A DNA stretch of 64,000 nucleotides, taken from Lysinibacillus parviboronicapiens. GTDB taxonomy: Bacteria; Bacillota; Bacilli; Bacillales_A; Planococcaceae. A model generated the notes under the pieces. That model saw only the letters and a list, made by a program, of their open reading frames with translations. It made no database searches and was not told where the DNA came from. The stretch's first letter is position 1. Every line of letters starts with the position of its first letter. Shown one piece after another: positions 47,065 through 57,663 of this stretch. A program made the position numbers and the translations under genes. The stretch covers positions 1 to 64,000 of the forward strand of contig NZ_PYWI01000005.1 in the NCBI RefSeq assembly GCF_003049575.1, read 5' to 3'.

Positions 47065-48777
47065 GTGAATTTACGAAATTCATTAACTTTTCAACTTGGA
47101 ACGATTATTGCTGGTATCTTAGTGGTGATGCTAGGTATTACTTCGATTGCTACATACATAACGGCTTATAACAAGTTATATGATGCAGCTGGCGTCGAGG
47201 CATATGGCTGTGCCAATATAACGACAGGGTTGATTGGTCCAGCAGATATAGAACAAGCGCTTAATGGAGATCGACAAGCAATGGAACGTATCGGAAATGA
47301 TTTAAATTGGACTACCAATCATAAAAATATATTCCAAACACAGTACATTTTAACGTTAGATGGCACACTACTTGCACTTGATAAAAACTTAGCGGATAAG
47401 GGGTTTGTGCCTGGAGATGATTTTTTTATGGACGAAGATGCTATTGCAATGCTACTGGACATGAAACATCCAACTTATTCTGAACCATATACATTCGGCG
47501 GAATGAACCGTCTTTCTGGTTATGCACCCATTTTTAAGGATCATGATGCCAGTAAAGAAATTATAGCCATTAGTGTTATAGATTTCGATGCCAACATCGT
47601 GAAAGAACGAACGTGGGCTGTTGTACGAGATGGTATTTTAATCAGCATTATTCCTATGCTTTTAGCTTCAATTATTACAGGCTTTTTAATTCGTCGAAAA
47701 GTAAGACCGATTAGCCTACTGATTGAACAGGCGAAACAAATTGCGGATGGCAACTTGGCCGTTAAGGGGACGGATGTCAAAAGTCATGATGAAGTAGGGG
47801 ATTTAGCCAATACTTTAAATCGTATGACGAAGAGTTTACAAAATATGATTATAACAATGCAATCCACATCTGATTCATTAACCGCCAATGCGGTTGAAAC
47901 GTCTAATACACTTAATGAAATGACCAACACTGTGCAAATCGTTGCAAATAATATTGGTGAGGTAACGACAGCAGTGACAGAAGGTATGCATCATGCAGAA
48001 AATGCTACTGGAGCACTTTCTTCATTGGCAGAGGATTTACAAGATATGAAAGTGAAGGCGGATTATAGCGTTGAAATTTCACATGACACGATGAAAATTG
48101 CAACCGAGGGCGAGCAACGTGCGAAGGACATAAGTAACGATATGGCGTTAATACGCAACGGTTCTGATGAAGTCAGTCAAACGGTGCAAAACTTAGTGGT
48201 ATCGGCAACGAAAATTCAAGATATTACGAATTCAATTGCGGGCATCGCTACACAAACAAACCTTTTAGCGCTTAATGCGTCCATAGAAGCGGCAAGAGCT
48301 GGTGAACATGGCAAAGGATTTGCAGTTGTAGCAGAGGAAGTACGTAAACTTGCCGAACAATCAAATCAAGAAGTATTAGAAGTAGAAAAATTAGTACAAG
48401 ACATCATGCTCCGTATTCAACATGTTATTTCTTCCACAAACGACAATACGAAATATATTGAAAAAGGTACGAATACCGTACGTTTAACAGCACAGTCATT
48501 AAGTGATATTTCATCTGCAGTTGCAGAAACAGTTGAGGAAATAACAGGTATTTCTAAGTTAATGACCATTGAGACAGAGAAATCCGATCATGTTGTACAA
48601 ATGATTCAACAGTTAACTCAGGCTATTCGTGAAATCGAAGAGACGATGAATCATATCACAGCAGCTGCGCAACAAACGACGGCAAGTATTGATGAAGTAG
48701 CAAATGGATCAAATGAAACAAGTCAATTGGCAAAGGAACTCCATAAATATGTAGAAACGTTTAAATTGCAAGAGTAG
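47065..48777 (+). CDS. Methyl-accepting chemotaxis protein
   Basis: This 570-residue receptor has a first membrane helix (about 11-31) and an extracellular sensor with a Cache-like layout ([19 protein letters not shown] near 153). A second helix (about 192-210) and a HAMP region follow, then the long signalling hairpin with its tip [20 protein letters not shown] near residue 396. The start is GTG at 47065 after AAAGGGGAGA; an ATG seven bases upstream is out of frame. The ligand is unknown. Confidence 0.93.
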   Translation: MNLRNSLTFQLGTIIAGILVVMLGITSIATYITAYNKLYDAAGVEAYGCANITTGLIGPADIEQALNGDRQAMERIGNDLNWTTNHKNIFQTQYILTLDGTLLALDKNLADKGFVPGDDFFMDEDAIAMLLDMKHPTYSEPYTFGGMNRLSGYAPIFKDHDASKEIIAISVIDFDANIVKERTWAVVRDGILISIIPMLLASIITGFLIRRKVRPISLLIEQAKQIADGNLAVKGTDVKSHDEVGDLANTLNRMTKSLQNMIITMQSTSDSLTANAVETSNTLNEMTNTVQIVANNIGEVTTAVTEGMHHAENATGALSSLAEDLQDMKVKADYSVEISHDTMKIATEGEQRAKDISNDMALIRNGSDEVSQTVQNLVVSATKIQDITNSIAGIATQTNLLALNASIEAARAGEHGKGFAVVAEEVRKLAEQSNQEVLEVEKLVQDIMLRIQHVISSTNDNTKYIEKGTNTVRLTAQSLSDISSAVAETVEEITGISKLMTIETEKSDHVVQMIQQLTQAIREIEETMNHITAAAQQTTASIDEVANGSNETSQLAKELHKYVETFKLQE

Positions 48778-48896
48778 TAAAAATTTAAATATAGCATGGT
48801 TTCACTTTGTTTTTTTCGATAATCGCTATTTATCCTGCTAAAGATGGTAAACTACCTATAAGACTTTTTCTTTTGGTGAAGGTGAGGATTTTAATA

Positions 48897-49637
48897 GTGA
48901 TAAAACAATTTAATGAGCAAGTTCAACAAATAAACGAATTATTTGTAAATGGTAGCGTCAAAGAAAGCTATACTTTTGCGAAGGCATTATTAGCTAATGA
49001 ATTGTTTACAATCGATGCATCTTTTTCTATTGTTCAACAGCATGTCGCACTTTTAGAGGCCAATGGCTATGCCAATATGCCAACCCCTACTAGTGAAAAG
49101 GTGAAACAAAGTGTCGAACGTGCGGATGGGTCATATCCGGAGCGTGATGTACTTGCTGGCTTTTTAGGCACTCAGGATGATGAGCAGTTTGGAAAAGTGG
49201 TAGATGAATTACTGGCAGGACCCATTGAGGCTCAGGCGAACGCTTACTATACGATGGCGGAGTATTTTATACTTGCCAACGAACATGATAAAGCAATGGC
49301 TCAATATGCAGAAGCTATTAAATTACAACCCAATACAGCACTTTACTGGGGAGCCTTTGCACTGTTTTTAAATCGTATTGAAGCGAGCCCTTATTTAGCA
49401 CTGCGTCTTATTGAAGAAGCTATTCAGTTAGATAGCATGAACGCTCGTTGGTACTACATACAGGGCAATATCTTTTTACAGCTTGTCGCATCTACGAAAA
49501 ATTTAAGCTATTTGCCTGCTTTAGAGGAAGCTTGGAACAAAGCGAAAAAACGCTGCACGGCCAAGCAGGTTGCATTAAAGATTGACATTGCGAAGTCAGA
49601 AGATCTCCTAGTTCAGTGGAAAAAGCAAATGTTATAA
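48897..49637 (+). CDS. Tetratricopeptide-repeat protein
   Basis: This 246-residue soluble protein contains TPR-like helices in the second half: AQANAYYTMAEYFILANEHD near 113, AMAQYAEAIKLQPNTALYWG near 135 and LALRLIEEAIQLDSMNARW near 165. The first half is helical without a known motif. GTG at 48897 follows AAGGTGAGG; the frame extends upstream without a ribosome site. It probably binds other proteins. It lies 119 bp after the chemoreceptor. Confidence 0.75.
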   Translation: MIKQFNEQVQQINELFVNGSVKESYTFAKALLANELFTIDASFSIVQQHVALLEANGYANMPTPTSEKVKQSVERADGSYPERDVLAGFLGTQDDEQFGKVVDELLAGPIEAQANAYYTMAEYFILANEHDKAMAQYAEAIKLQPNTALYWGAFALFLNRIEASPYLALRLIEEAIQLDSMNARWYYIQGNIFLQLVASTKNLSYLPALEEAWNKAKKRCTAKQVALKIDIAKSEDLLVQWKKQML

Positions 49638-49674
49638 AGAAAACAGGCATCTGTTATTATTTAAGCTGGCTCAG

Positions 49675-49725
49675 CCGCAAGACAACCTTGGAAAAATTCC
49701 GAGATTGTCTTGCAGCTTTTTTGTT
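49675..49725 (+). terminator. Terminator after the TPR gene
   Basis: GCAAGACAACC..GGAA and TTCCGAGATTGTCTTGC arms make a long hairpin followed by a T-rich run. Confidence 0.85.
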
Positions 49726-50036
49726 TTATAAAGCTAGTTGACGAAGTGTGTGATTCACTAATGCTGACCCAAGCAAACCCTAACTACGCTCAGTGCTGTT
49801 GTCCTGCTTTTGCCGCCATCGGTTTCAATCGTTTATAGGTGCCTTTATGGTATGACCTGTTTTTGTTAATACACAGTATCTACTATAATTTGTTAGAGTA
49901 GCAATGCTCACTATCTCAGTGAACTCATTTTTTTGAATAAATATAAAAAATTCAAGATGTTTCCGTATTTTTATGCTAGAATTGTCATATAAACGGACGT
50001 ATGAAACTTATTTTATTGCATGAAAGAAGTGTTTCT
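49726..50036. other. Upstream region of the LysE-type gene
   Basis: No gene is supported in this 311-bp stretch. An extended -10 sequence TGCTAGAAT ends at 49982, about 55 bp before the chosen start, and probably drives the LysE-type gene. Confidence 0.45.
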
Positions 50037-50669
50037 GTGAGTTTGTATGTAGCGTATGTCATGGTAGGGCTAGCAATTGCCATGCCAGTAGGTGCCATTA
50101 CGGTAGAAATGACAAAGCAAGGATTAAAAAATGGTTTTGTGCACGGTTGGGCTGTAGGGCTTGGTGGCATGACAATCGACATTGCATTAATTTTCGCTTT
50201 GTATATGGGCCTTGCTTCCATTTTAGCAATGCCAATGATTCAATTGCCAATGTGGATTATTGGGGCAGGATTTTTATTGTTATTAGGACTCGATTCTATT
50301 AAAAATGCAGACCATGATATTACATTGGCTGGTGAAAAGGTGACGAAGTCTTTTTTTAAATCCTATCGAAATGGCTTACTTGTAGCAGTATCACCAGGCA
50401 ATCTAGTTTTTTGGGTTAATGTTTTTGGTGTCGTGCTAGCCAAGTCATATGATCAGACGGAGTCGACTAGTTTTTTAGTAATTGCTGCAGGTGTGCTGAG
50501 TGGTATTTTACTGCATGATATCGGTCTAATGACGATTGTTTCCGTGACGCGTAGGGCGATGAGCCGTAAGATGATCAAAACGCTGACAATGGTATCAGGT
50601 GTATTATTGATCGGCTTTGCAGGTTATTTTATTTATGAATTTATTCAGGGAATAAAAGTGTATATGTAA
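50037..50669 (+). CDS. LysE-family amino acid exporter
   Basis: This 210-residue membrane protein has about six helices. MVGLAIAMPVGAITVEM near residue 10 and SPGNLVFWVNVFGV near 120 are LysE/RhtB-type blocks. Such proteins export amino acids or similar small molecules. I choose GTG at 50037, behind AAAGAAG; an ATG at 50001 would add 12 residues but has no ribosome site. The substrate is unknown. Confidence 0.8.
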   Translation: MSLYVAYVMVGLAIAMPVGAITVEMTKQGLKNGFVHGWAVGLGGMTIDIALIFALYMGLASILAMPMIQLPMWIIGAGFLLLLGLDSIKNADHDITLAGEKVTKSFFKSYRNGLLVAVSPGNLVFWVNVFGVVLAKSYDQTESTSFLVIAAGVLSGILLHDIGLMTIVSVTRRAMSRKMIKTLTMVSGVLLIGFAGYFIYEFIQGIKVYM

Positions 50670-50694
50670 AAAAGTGCGACAGAATGTTGTACTT

Positions 50695-50747
50695 GCAGAC
50701 TGTCAACAAACTGGAAATTTCAAGTTTGTCGACAGTCTTTTTTGTTT
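50695..50747 (+). terminator. Terminator after the LysE-type gene
   Basis: AGACTGTCAACAAACT and AAGTTTGTCGACAGTCT arms are followed by a T-run. Confidence 0.9.
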
Positions 50748-50838
50748 TACTATAAATATAGAAATTGCCAAGGTCGGTCTGTGAGCTCGCCGGGTCGCAC
50801 CTAGCCCACGCTTTTCCGCTGGAGTTACCACCTGGAAA

Positions 50839-50884
50839 AAGACAAAAGGTATGGAGAGAAGCACTTCTCAATACCTTTTGTCGC
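50839..50884 (-). terminator. Terminator after the ATP-grasp gene
   Basis: GACAAAAGGTAT..GAGAAG and CTTCTC..ATACCTTTTGTC arms lie just beyond the minus-strand stop, with T-rich sequence following on that strand. Confidence 0.8.
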
Positions 50885-50895
50885 AAGTTTTATAT

Positions 50896-51942
50896 TTATG
50901 TTAAAATTTGTGTTTGCTCTGCAATACAGGCTAGAATTTCTTCAGCCACTTGATGGGCTAATGTGAGTTCAGATGTGAAACCTACACAAGAGCAGTTCAT
51001 TTCACCTAAAATGTAGCAGTCTTCACCAGCTCCATTTGTATCTAGCATGAAATCAGCTGTCCAAATTAGTGGCAGATCATAGTTGCCAAGTAAGCTTGTC
51101 ACTAGGGGTAATTGTATTAAAAAGTTTTGGACAAGTTCTTCCCAATCTTCAGGTGCATCATAGCGATATTGGGCACCTGAAAATAGCGTCGCACTAAAGG
51201 CATCCTCAGCATCAGCTGGCTTTTTATGTACCACATGTACTGGTTTATCACGCAACATAAATAAGCGGATTTCGCCTTCTGTAATACGAGGGAGGAAACG
51301 CATATCAATTAACATGCCGTTTGCACCAGTAATATACTGTTCACAAAACGTCATGAATTCACCTAGTTTCCAATATTCTACGTGATTATCTTTAGCTTCT
51401 GTACATTTAATCTCTGCATCTAGGGGCACTTCAGTAACTCCTTTTGCGAGTGGGTTGACTAATTTCACCCGCCAGATGCCTTCTCCTGTAGAACCTCGAT
51501 TTTGCTTTAACACGCGTTCAGTATTGGCAAGCGAAGTAGGAAATTGGGCTTTAAATGCTTCCATCGTGTAATAAGCAAACGTATCATCGGGTACAAGATT
51601 TGTTGAAACTAACTTTGATAAGACATCTTTAGAACCATAGCCGATCATTGCATCAGGATGAGGCATACCAATCACACCCATTGCGCACAACTCACGTAGC
51701 ATCGTAAAATATTCTGCCTCATGCTTTAAATTTCCAGGATTGATGCGTGATACGTAGGCGATGCCATGGTCTTTTACATAGTTAAAAATTTCTCCCTGTT
51801 TTGTTACATCAAAAAAAATTACTTCAGCATCTTGTCCTCGTTGTTTCAGCGCATTAACCATTGGCATTGTATCTTTTCGGTAACCATCTGGTCCTTTGTC
51901 ATTACCACCTTGCACCTCGAAGAAAATCACTTTTTTAACCAT
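50896..51942 (-). CDS. ATP-grasp protein of the Cj0069 type
   Basis: This 348-residue protein looks like an ATP-grasp ligase. It has a nucleotide-binding segment LKQNRGSTGEGIWRVK near residue 144, a metal-binding end with ADFMLDTNGAGEDCYILGE and EMNCSCVGFT near the C-terminus, and an N-terminal pre-ATP domain (KKVIFFEVQGGNDKGPDGY). I associate this layout with the uncharacterised Cj0069 family. What it joins is unknown. ATG at 51942 follows GGAGGAAAT at the right distance; an upstream extension is less likely. Confidence 0.75.
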   Translation of the reverse strand: MVKKVIFFEVQGGNDKGPDGYRKDTMPMVNALKQRGQDAEVIFFDVTKQGEIFNYVKDHGIAYVSRINPGNLKHEAEYFTMLRELCAMGVIGMPHPDAMIGYGSKDVLSKLVSTNLVPDDTFAYYTMEAFKAQFPTSLANTERVLKQNRGSTGEGIWRVKLVNPLAKGVTEVPLDAEIKCTEAKDNHVEYWKLGEFMTFCEQYITGANGMLIDMRFLPRITEGEIRLFMLRDKPVHVVHKKPADAEDAFSATLFSGAQYRYDAPEDWEELVQNFLIQLPLVTSLLGNYDLPLIWTADFMLDTNGAGEDCYILGEMNCSCVGFTSELTLAHQVAEEILACIAEQTQILT

Positions 51943-52125
51943 ATTATTTCCTCCTTCATATGATGATAAATTCAGTATAATGGACAAACAAGGAAAAAAG
52001 ATATATGAATTATGTAATTTTTATGTATAAATTCTTAGCTTTATATTGCTGTTATAGGAATTTATAACTATTTGTTATTTGAATTATCTGAATTCTGTAT
52101 AATCCGATGTATATAGGCATTTTTG

Positions 52126-53055
52126 TCACGATTTCATGCGTTTTTTCTGAAATACCGTGAGATATAAAATCATACTTAAAATGAGTAACGTCCCGATGGT
52201 TTGGCCACCACCAAAGGGGATTTGTAGCCAAAGTACACTTGTGACAACAGCTGTTAAAGGTTCAAGACTACCAAGTAAACTTGTTTCCTTAGGCGATAAA
52301 TACTGTAGGCTTTCAATATAAAACCAAAATGCTAGCATTGTCCCGAAAATTACGATAAAGACAAAATAAAGCGTAGTTGAAAGTGCCCAATTTGCAATAT
52401 TGATGTGCCATGGTTGATAAAATACACTCATGACCACACCACCAATAAGCATTGACCAGCCTACGACAAGCAATGAATGAAACTGTTGTAAAAGCGGTAC
52501 AGCATATAATGTATAAAAGGCGGCCGAAAGCCCAGATAAAACACCCCAGAACACCGCCGTTATTGGAACTGAAAGTGTAGAGAGTGAACCATTAGTTAGT
52601 AATAGAAATGTTCCAATAAGTGTGAGTGACACAGCTATACCATCCTGTTTTGTCAATTGGCTGTGTTTCGTGATGAAATAATAGGCCATGATAAAAAGAG
52701 GTGCTAAATATTGCAGTAATGTCGCTACAGCAGAGTTACCTAAAGCAATGGACATCATATAGGTATATTGCACAGCTAGCATGCCAAGTAAGCTAAATAA
52801 TATTTGTCTAAAAGTATTATACTTTGTGCCCCAAATCACAAAAATGGATTCTTTCCGATGTGTAATTTTATAAATGCTAATTAATAAAATGCCTGCTAAA
52901 AGAAGGCGACTGGAAACGAGCCAGCCCACTTCAATATTTTCCTGCTGGAAGAGTTTTTGAGCGACGGTACCGCCAATTCCCCAAAAGCTTGCGCCAAGAA
53001 TGACAAGGATAAAACCCAGTGTTCGATTTTTCGGCAGTGGTGCTTGTTGATTCAT
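52126..53055 (-). CDS. EamA-family (DMT) transporter
   Basis: This 309-residue protein has ten membrane helices in two EamA repeats. GASFWGIGGTVAQKLF near residue 20 and the second-repeat SPKETSLLGSLEPLTAV near 252 are typical of drug/metabolite transporters. AGGAG lies before the ATG. An AraC-type regulator is divergent 108 bp away, suggesting it controls this transporter. A 10-bp repeat TATCAATATA occurs in the shared gap at 53075 and 53139. The substrate is unknown. Confidence 0.88.
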   Translation of the reverse strand: MNQQAPLPKNRTLGFILVILGASFWGIGGTVAQKLFQQENIEVGWLVSSRLLLAGILLISIYKITHRKESIFVIWGTKYNTFRQILFSLLGMLAVQYTYMMSIALGNSAVATLLQYLAPLFIMAYYFITKHSQLTKQDGIAVSLTLIGTFLLLTNGSLSTLSVPITAVFWGVLSGLSAAFYTLYAVPLLQQFHSLLVVGWSMLIGGVVMSVFYQPWHINIANWALSTTLYFVFIVIFGTMLAFWFYIESLQYLSPKETSLLGSLEPLTAVVTSVLWLQIPFGGGQTIGTLLILSMILYLTVFQKKRMKS

Positions 53056-53162
53056 CTAATAACATCTCCTAAACTATCAATATAGAGCAATTATAAAGGT
53101 TATTAATGGCATGAAATATCGAATTATATGGCTAAAAATATCAATATATTGAGGTGGAGAAA

Positions 53163-54059
53163 GTGGCATTAACACATATTAAAGTAGCAAAGGACTTACA
53201 AGAATTAACGTTGCATGGTACGAAGGCGTTTCCTGTGGCGTTGTATGAAACTATACTGCGACTAGATCGTCTGGATTTTTTACCTTTACATTGGCATAAG
53301 GAAATTCAATTTGTTTACGTCAAAGAAGGTAGTGTGCAATATCGTGTTGGAGCTGAAGTATTTGTGCTTGAACAGGGAGATGGTGTCTTTGTTAATGCTT
53401 CTTGTTTACATGAAGCAAGACCTTATGAAATAGAGCAAGCAAAGATTTACTGCGTCAATGTTGATCCTATGCTATTAGGGGGACAAGAGGGGCGTATTAT
53501 GGCTATAAAATATGTTGACCCCTATATTACGACTAACAGCCTACCATTTGTAAGGCTATCTGGCGCGTTAGCACAGGCGGTTGAAGGTGTAGCACTGCTG
53601 TTGAAAGAACGAGAACTATTTTTTGAGATGAAAGTATGGAGAGAACTGTTATTAATTTGGGAAACAATGTTGACCCAATCTTTGCTAACAGAGGAGCTAA
53701 TGAGTCCATCGGTGATAGTGCAGCATGAGCGTGCAAAGGAAATGTTAGATTATTTACATAATCATTATCAGGAGAAGATAACGCTTGACGATTTAGCCGC
53801 ACATGTTTTTTTAAGTCGAGCTGAATGTAGTCGCTTTTTTAAGAAAATAGTGGGAATAACACCGTTCACATATATTTTACATTATAGACTTCGTAAAAGT
53901 ATGGAGCTGTTACGTGATAGTGAGCAATCCGTAACGACTATTGCCTCCAGTACAGGATTTAGTACGGTTAGTTATTATATTGATCGCTTTAAGGAATATA
54001 CTGGATACCCACCGCACGTTTATCGCAAGAAATTTTTAATGACAAATCACAAGGTTTAA
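53163..54059 (+). CDS. AraC-family transcriptional regulator
   Basis: This 298-residue regulator has an N-terminal cupin-like sensor (LPLHWHKEIQFVYVKEGSV near residue 37, and GDGVFVNASCLHEARPY near 69). A C-terminal double helix-turn-helix (about 195-295) includes VFLSRAECSRFFKKIVG and SSTGFSTVSYYIDRFKEYTG. GTG at 53163 follows GAGGTGG; an earlier GTG at 53154 overlaps that site. It is divergent from the EamA transporter, its likely target. Confidence 0.85.
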   Translation: MALTHIKVAKDLQELTLHGTKAFPVALYETILRLDRLDFLPLHWHKEIQFVYVKEGSVQYRVGAEVFVLEQGDGVFVNASCLHEARPYEIEQAKIYCVNVDPMLLGGQEGRIMAIKYVDPYITTNSLPFVRLSGALAQAVEGVALLLKERELFFEMKVWRELLLIWETMLTQSLLTEELMSPSVIVQHERAKEMLDYLHNHYQEKITLDDLAAHVFLSRAECSRFFKKIVGITPFTYILHYRLRKSMELLRDSEQSVTTIASSTGFSTVSYYIDRFKEYTGYPPHVYRKKFLMTNHKV

Positions 54060-54228
54060 CGGTGACTAGTGACGTTTAAAATGCTCTCAAAGGTAAAGGG
54101 GCTAAACATCGAAATGACACGACATCCACTATTCGTTTTTTGCAAATTTGTTTCTAGAAACTATCAATAGCTTTGATTGCACCTATATTTACAAGCCTTG
54201 AGATTGTATGGGACTTAAATGAATAGAT

Positions 54229-54807
54229 ATGCCAAAGGTAGTAAACCATGAAGAAAGAAAAGCAAGTATTGCAAAAGCCACATGGAAAGTCATCGCATGA
54301 GATGGTTTAAAGGGTGCAACAGTACGTTCAATTGCAAAGGAGGCGAAGCTGTCGTTAGGGGCTGTCCGCTATTATTTCAATACACAGGAAGCATTAATTA
54401 TCTTTGCGATGGAACTAGTGGAACAGCAAGTAAACGAACGTATAGCAAAACATTTACAGAAGCCCTTACCTATCAAGCAATTAATTGTTGGGATATTATT
54501 GGAACTTGTACCAATATCCGAACAGCATATTGTCGAAATGCAAGTGTGGCTTGAATTCGTGTCTTATAAACTACGAAGTGGAGAACCTACAGAAGACAGT
54601 ATTTTGCGAGGAATTCATAAGGTTTTTGCTTATTTACAGCAGGAAAATTTACTCAAAGAGGAGATAGTTGTGCAAGATGAAATCGATCATTTACACGCTT
54701 TTATCGATGGACTTGCCTTGCATGTCTTGATGGGTTTTGTGGCGATGGATAAGAAACGACTATATTGTCTAATTGAAAAGGAAATAGATAAAATCATAAA
54801 AGCATAA
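54229..54807 (+). pseudogene. TetR-family regulator interrupted by a stop codon
   Basis: From ATG at 54229 the frame reads 23 residues (ending WKVIA), then TGA at 54298-54300, then continues open to 54807. Read through, it gives a 192-residue TetR protein: GATVRSIAKEAKLSLGAVRYY is the DNA-binding helix-turn-helix and the rest is a helical ligand domain. The stop falls inside the DNA-binding domain, and the only later start (54409) loses it. A single base change (e.g. GGA, CGA or AGA to TGA) explains it. A sequencing error is the alternative. Confidence 0.8.
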
Positions 54808-54816
54808 AGAAATACT

Positions 54817-54848
54817 GTAGCCCGCCTAGTTAATCTAGGTGGGCTATT
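54817..54848. terminator. Bidirectional terminator
   Basis: AGCCCGCCTAG and CTAGGTGGGCT arms lie between the convergent TetR remnant and the next minus-strand gene; that gene's stop lies in the loop. Confidence 0.8.
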
Positions 54849-55294
54849 GCATTTAGTATGTCTTCACTTACTGCCTCCCAAAATTGCTGTTGTACCGAAT
54901 CGCAATAAGTATAGAGCTCTTTTTTTTGGACATGGTCATATATCTCAGCGATTGTTTCTTTGTAAAAATGAAGTCGATGATTTAAGGATTTTCGCTCATC
55001 TTCCATACAAAAATATTTATATATATCTGCAAGACGTGCGAGCTTTGTACACTTATGTCTTGTTGCCTCATACTGTGTTTGATGAAAACGTCCAATAGCA
55101 CTGTGCATGGAGCTTTTCATTCGATGTTCAGCCTGTAATATTTTAAATTCCTCTTGGCAAATGGCTATACGGTACCAAAATTCGTAACGCATCGGTAAGT
55201 CCTTAAGTTCATAAGTAAGCAATGATTTAAGAATAAAACCAACATGCTCATATGTATCGATGATCTTTTCAGATTCCTTAAATATTCCAAACAT
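54830..55294 (-). CDS. Hypothetical helical protein
   Basis: I do not recognise this 154-residue protein. It is rich in charged and aromatic residues and predicted helical, with no signal or membrane helix, so it is likely cytoplasmic. GGGGGTGG lies four bases before the ATG. It is convergent with the TetR remnant and divergent from the biotin operon. No motif suggests a role. Confidence 0.6.
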   Translation of the reverse strand: MFGIFKESEKIIDTYEHVGFILKSLLTYELKDLPMRYEFWYRIAICQEEFKILQAEHRMKSSMHSAIGRFHQTQYEATRHKCTKLARLADIYKYFCMEDERKSLNHRLHFYKETIAEIYDHVQKKELYTYCDSVQQQFWEAVSEDILNAIAHLD

Positions 55295-55534
55295 TCAGCC
55301 ACCCCCATGTATTTAAATACTACAGAACAACTTCAAAACCCTTTCATTTTCCGCATTATAGTTAATAAATCTGCTAATAGAAGATGGATTTATACTGATA
55401 GCATGGTAAGAATCGCTGTTAGAGCCGAGAAATACGTAGAAAGGTTCTCGTGCTTGAAGAAAATTGTAGTTCTCGCGAAATTCGCTATATTTTGTAAAGA
55501 AGTGAAGTGTTTTTGTAGAAAAAATGAAAGAGCA

Positions 55535-55584
55535 TTTACAAAACGAAAATAAATGTGTTAACTTAATTTGTGTAGTTAGTTAAC
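55535..55584 (+). promoter_or_regulatory. BirA-type operator and promoter of the biotin operon
   Basis: Two GTTAAC half-sites at 55557-55562 and 55579-55584 are separated by 16 bp, the layout of BirA operators in Bacillus (GTTAAC, 14-16 bp, GTTAAC). TTTACA at 55535 and TTAACT at 55558 at 17-bp spacing give a promoter whose -10 overlaps the first half-site, so bound BirA would block it. The preceding stretch from 55295 holds no supported gene. Confidence 0.8.
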
Positions 55585-55606
55585 TCAAAAGAGGGGGAGG
55601 TTAACG

Positions 55607-56296
55607 TTGCAACATTTTTGGGTTGTTGGAACAGATACGGAAGTAGGGAAGACATGTGTGACCACATTATTGATGCGGCAATTACAGCAGCAGGGTCTTC
55701 GAGTTACACCCTACAAACCTGTACAAACTGGTGAAGTGTATAAGGATAGTGAAGGTTATTACCAGGATACAGCAATGTATGAAAAGTATTCGATGCAAAT
55801 GCTTGATCTAGAGAATGTGAATGGCTATTCGTTTAAAGAGCCAGCATCACCTCATTTTGCGGCACAACTGGAGGGGCAGCAAATAAATATTCATCACTTA
55901 TTAAAGCAAATGCAGTTGTTACAGCAATCTTACGATGTCGTTATTTGTGAAGGTGCAGGAGGTCTTTTTGTCCCGCTAGATACAATCGAAAAGACGACAC
56001 TCCTTGATGTAATTGTTCAAAGTAAACTACCAGTTGTAGTCGTAACACGCACAACACTGGGAACAATAAATCATACGCTTTTGACTTTAGAATCTTTGCG
56101 GACACGTGATATTGAAGTACTTGGCATTGTATTTAATGGTGACACAGGTAGCCGAATGGAGCAAAATAATGTAGAGACGATATTACTCCATCATGCTTTA
56201 CCATTCGCAATCATTTCACAGCTTCAAAATATTTCGGAGATTGTTGATTATAGCATTACAGACACATCATTGTTCGAAAGGCTGTATACAAAATGA
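55607..56296 (+). CDS. bioD: Dethiobiotin synthetase
   Basis: This 229-residue P-loop enzyme forms the ureido ring of dethiobiotin from diaminopelargonate, CO2 and ATP. It shows GTDTEVGKT near residue 8, KPVQTG near 38 and [12 protein letters not shown] near 111. The start is TTG at 55607, six bases after GGGGGAGG. It overlaps bioA by 4 bases and is the first gene of bioD-bioA-bioY-bioB under BirA control. Confidence 0.95.
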   Translation: MQHFWVVGTDTEVGKTCVTTLLMRQLQQQGLRVTPYKPVQTGEVYKDSEGYYQDTAMYEKYSMQMLDLENVNGYSFKEPASPHFAAQLEGQQINIHHLLKQMQLLQQSYDVVICEGAGGLFVPLDTIEKTTLLDVIVQSKLPVVVVTRTTLGTINHTLLTLESLRTRDIEVLGIVFNGDTGSRMEQNNVETILLHHALPFAIISQLQNISEIVDYSITDTSLFERLYTK

Positions 56297-57660
56297 CACA
56301 GGCATTAACTGAATTACAAACAAGCGATTTGCAACATGTATGGCACCCATGCTCACAAATGAAAGATTATGAACAATTCCCACCCATTGTAATTAAAAAA
56401 GGACAAGGTGTTTGGCTTTACGATGAAAAAGATCAGCGTTATTTGGATGCAGTGTCTTCTTGGTGGGTTAATTTATTTGGACATGCCAACCCACGTATTA
56501 GTCAAGCTTTAAGTGATCAAGCGTTTACATTAGAGCATGCAATCTTTGCGAATTTTTCTCATGAACCGGCTATTAAGTTAGCAGAGAAGTTAGTAGCTTT
56601 AACGCCAGAAGGTTTAAATAAAGTATTTTTTGCAGATAATGGCTCATCAGCAATAGAAATCGCATTGAAAATGAGCTTCCAATATCATATGCAAACGGGA
56701 AAAACATCCAAAAAACGCTTTCTAGCATTAACGGATGCTTATCATGGTGAAACACTTGGTGCTTTATCCGTAGGTGGGGTAGATCTATATAACGAGGTGT
56801 ATCAGCCTCTTTTACTGGATACAGTGCGTGCACAGGGGCCTGATTGCTATCGTTGTCCGTTTAAAGAGCAGCCGGTCTCATGCCAAGCCCAATGTATTAG
56901 CTTTGTCGCAAAAGAACTCGCCATACACCATACAGAAATTTCCGCAGTCATTATTGAACCACTGATTCAAGCGGCAGCAGGCATGAAAATGTATCCACCG
57001 ATATATTTGAAGCAATTACGGGAGTTATGTACACAGTATGATGTACATTTAATTGCCGATGAAATTGCTGTTGGTTTTGGTCGTACAGGGACGATGTTCG
57101 CCTGCGAGCAAGCAGCAATTACCCCTGATTTTATGTGCTTATCAAAGGGACTTACTGGTGGTTATTTGCCACTTTCTGCTGTCGTAACTTCGAACAAAGT
57201 ATATAACGCTTTTTATGATGATTATGGGACAATGAAAGCCTTTTTACACTCTCACAGCTATACTGGCAATACATTGGCATGCCGCGTTGCATTAGAAGTA
57301 TTGACAATGTTTGAGGAGGAACATTATATCGACATTGTGCAAGAAAAAGGAGAGCGCATGGATAAGCTTGCAAGAGCAGCCTTTAATCAGTTGCCATATG
57401 TGGGAGAATATCGTCAGGTAGGGCTCGTCGGGGCAATTGAACTTGTAGCGAATGCTGTGACGAAGCAAGCGTTACCAAGTGAAGAACGGATTGGCTATCA
57501 GATTTATAAAAGAGCTTTAGCAAAGGGCTTACTTATTCGTCCACTTGGGAATGTATTGTACTTCATGCCGCCATATATCATAACAGATGAAGAAATGACT
57601 TTCATGATTGATACAGCGAAAGAAACAATTTTGCAATTTTTTGCGGAATGGGAGGGGTAA
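56293..57660 (+). CDS. bioA: Adenosylmethionine-8-amino-7-oxononanoate aminotransferase
   Basis: This 455-residue class III PLP aminotransferase makes 7,8-diaminopelargonate. [19 protein letters not shown] at the start, [15 protein letters not shown] near 55, the [17 protein letters not shown] block near 256 and [15 protein letters not shown] with the PLP lysine near 283 mark it as BioA. ATG overlaps the bioD stop. It is followed after 3 bp by bioY. Confidence 0.95.
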   Translation: MTQALTELQTSDLQHVWHPCSQMKDYEQFPPIVIKKGQGVWLYDEKDQRYLDAVSSWWVNLFGHANPRISQALSDQAFTLEHAIFANFSHEPAIKLAEKLVALTPEGLNKVFFADNGSSAIEIALKMSFQYHMQTGKTSKKRFLALTDAYHGETLGALSVGGVDLYNEVYQPLLLDTVRAQGPDCYRCPFKEQPVSCQAQCISFVAKELAIHHTEISAVIIEPLIQAAAGMKMYPPIYLKQLRELCTQYDVHLIADEIAVGFGRTGTMFACEQAAITPDFMCLSKGLTGGYLPLSAVVTSNKVYNAFYDDYGTMKAFLHSHSYTGNTLACRVALEVLTMFEEEHYIDIVQEKGERMDKLARAAFNQLPYVGEYRQVGLVGAIELVANAVTKQALPSEERIGYQIYKRALAKGLLIRPLGNVLYFMPPYIITDEEMTFMIDTAKETILQFFAEWEG

Positions 57661-57663
57661 GGG

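Noticed and set aside
50763..50830. GC-richer stretch before the ATP-grasp terminator as a repeat element
   Set aside because: I found no second copy in the window, so nothing beyond composition supports it.
55244..55552. 102-codon plus-strand frame before bioD
   Set aside because: It overlaps the start of the minus-strand hypothetical gene, runs through the promoter region of the biotin operon and lacks a ribosome site.
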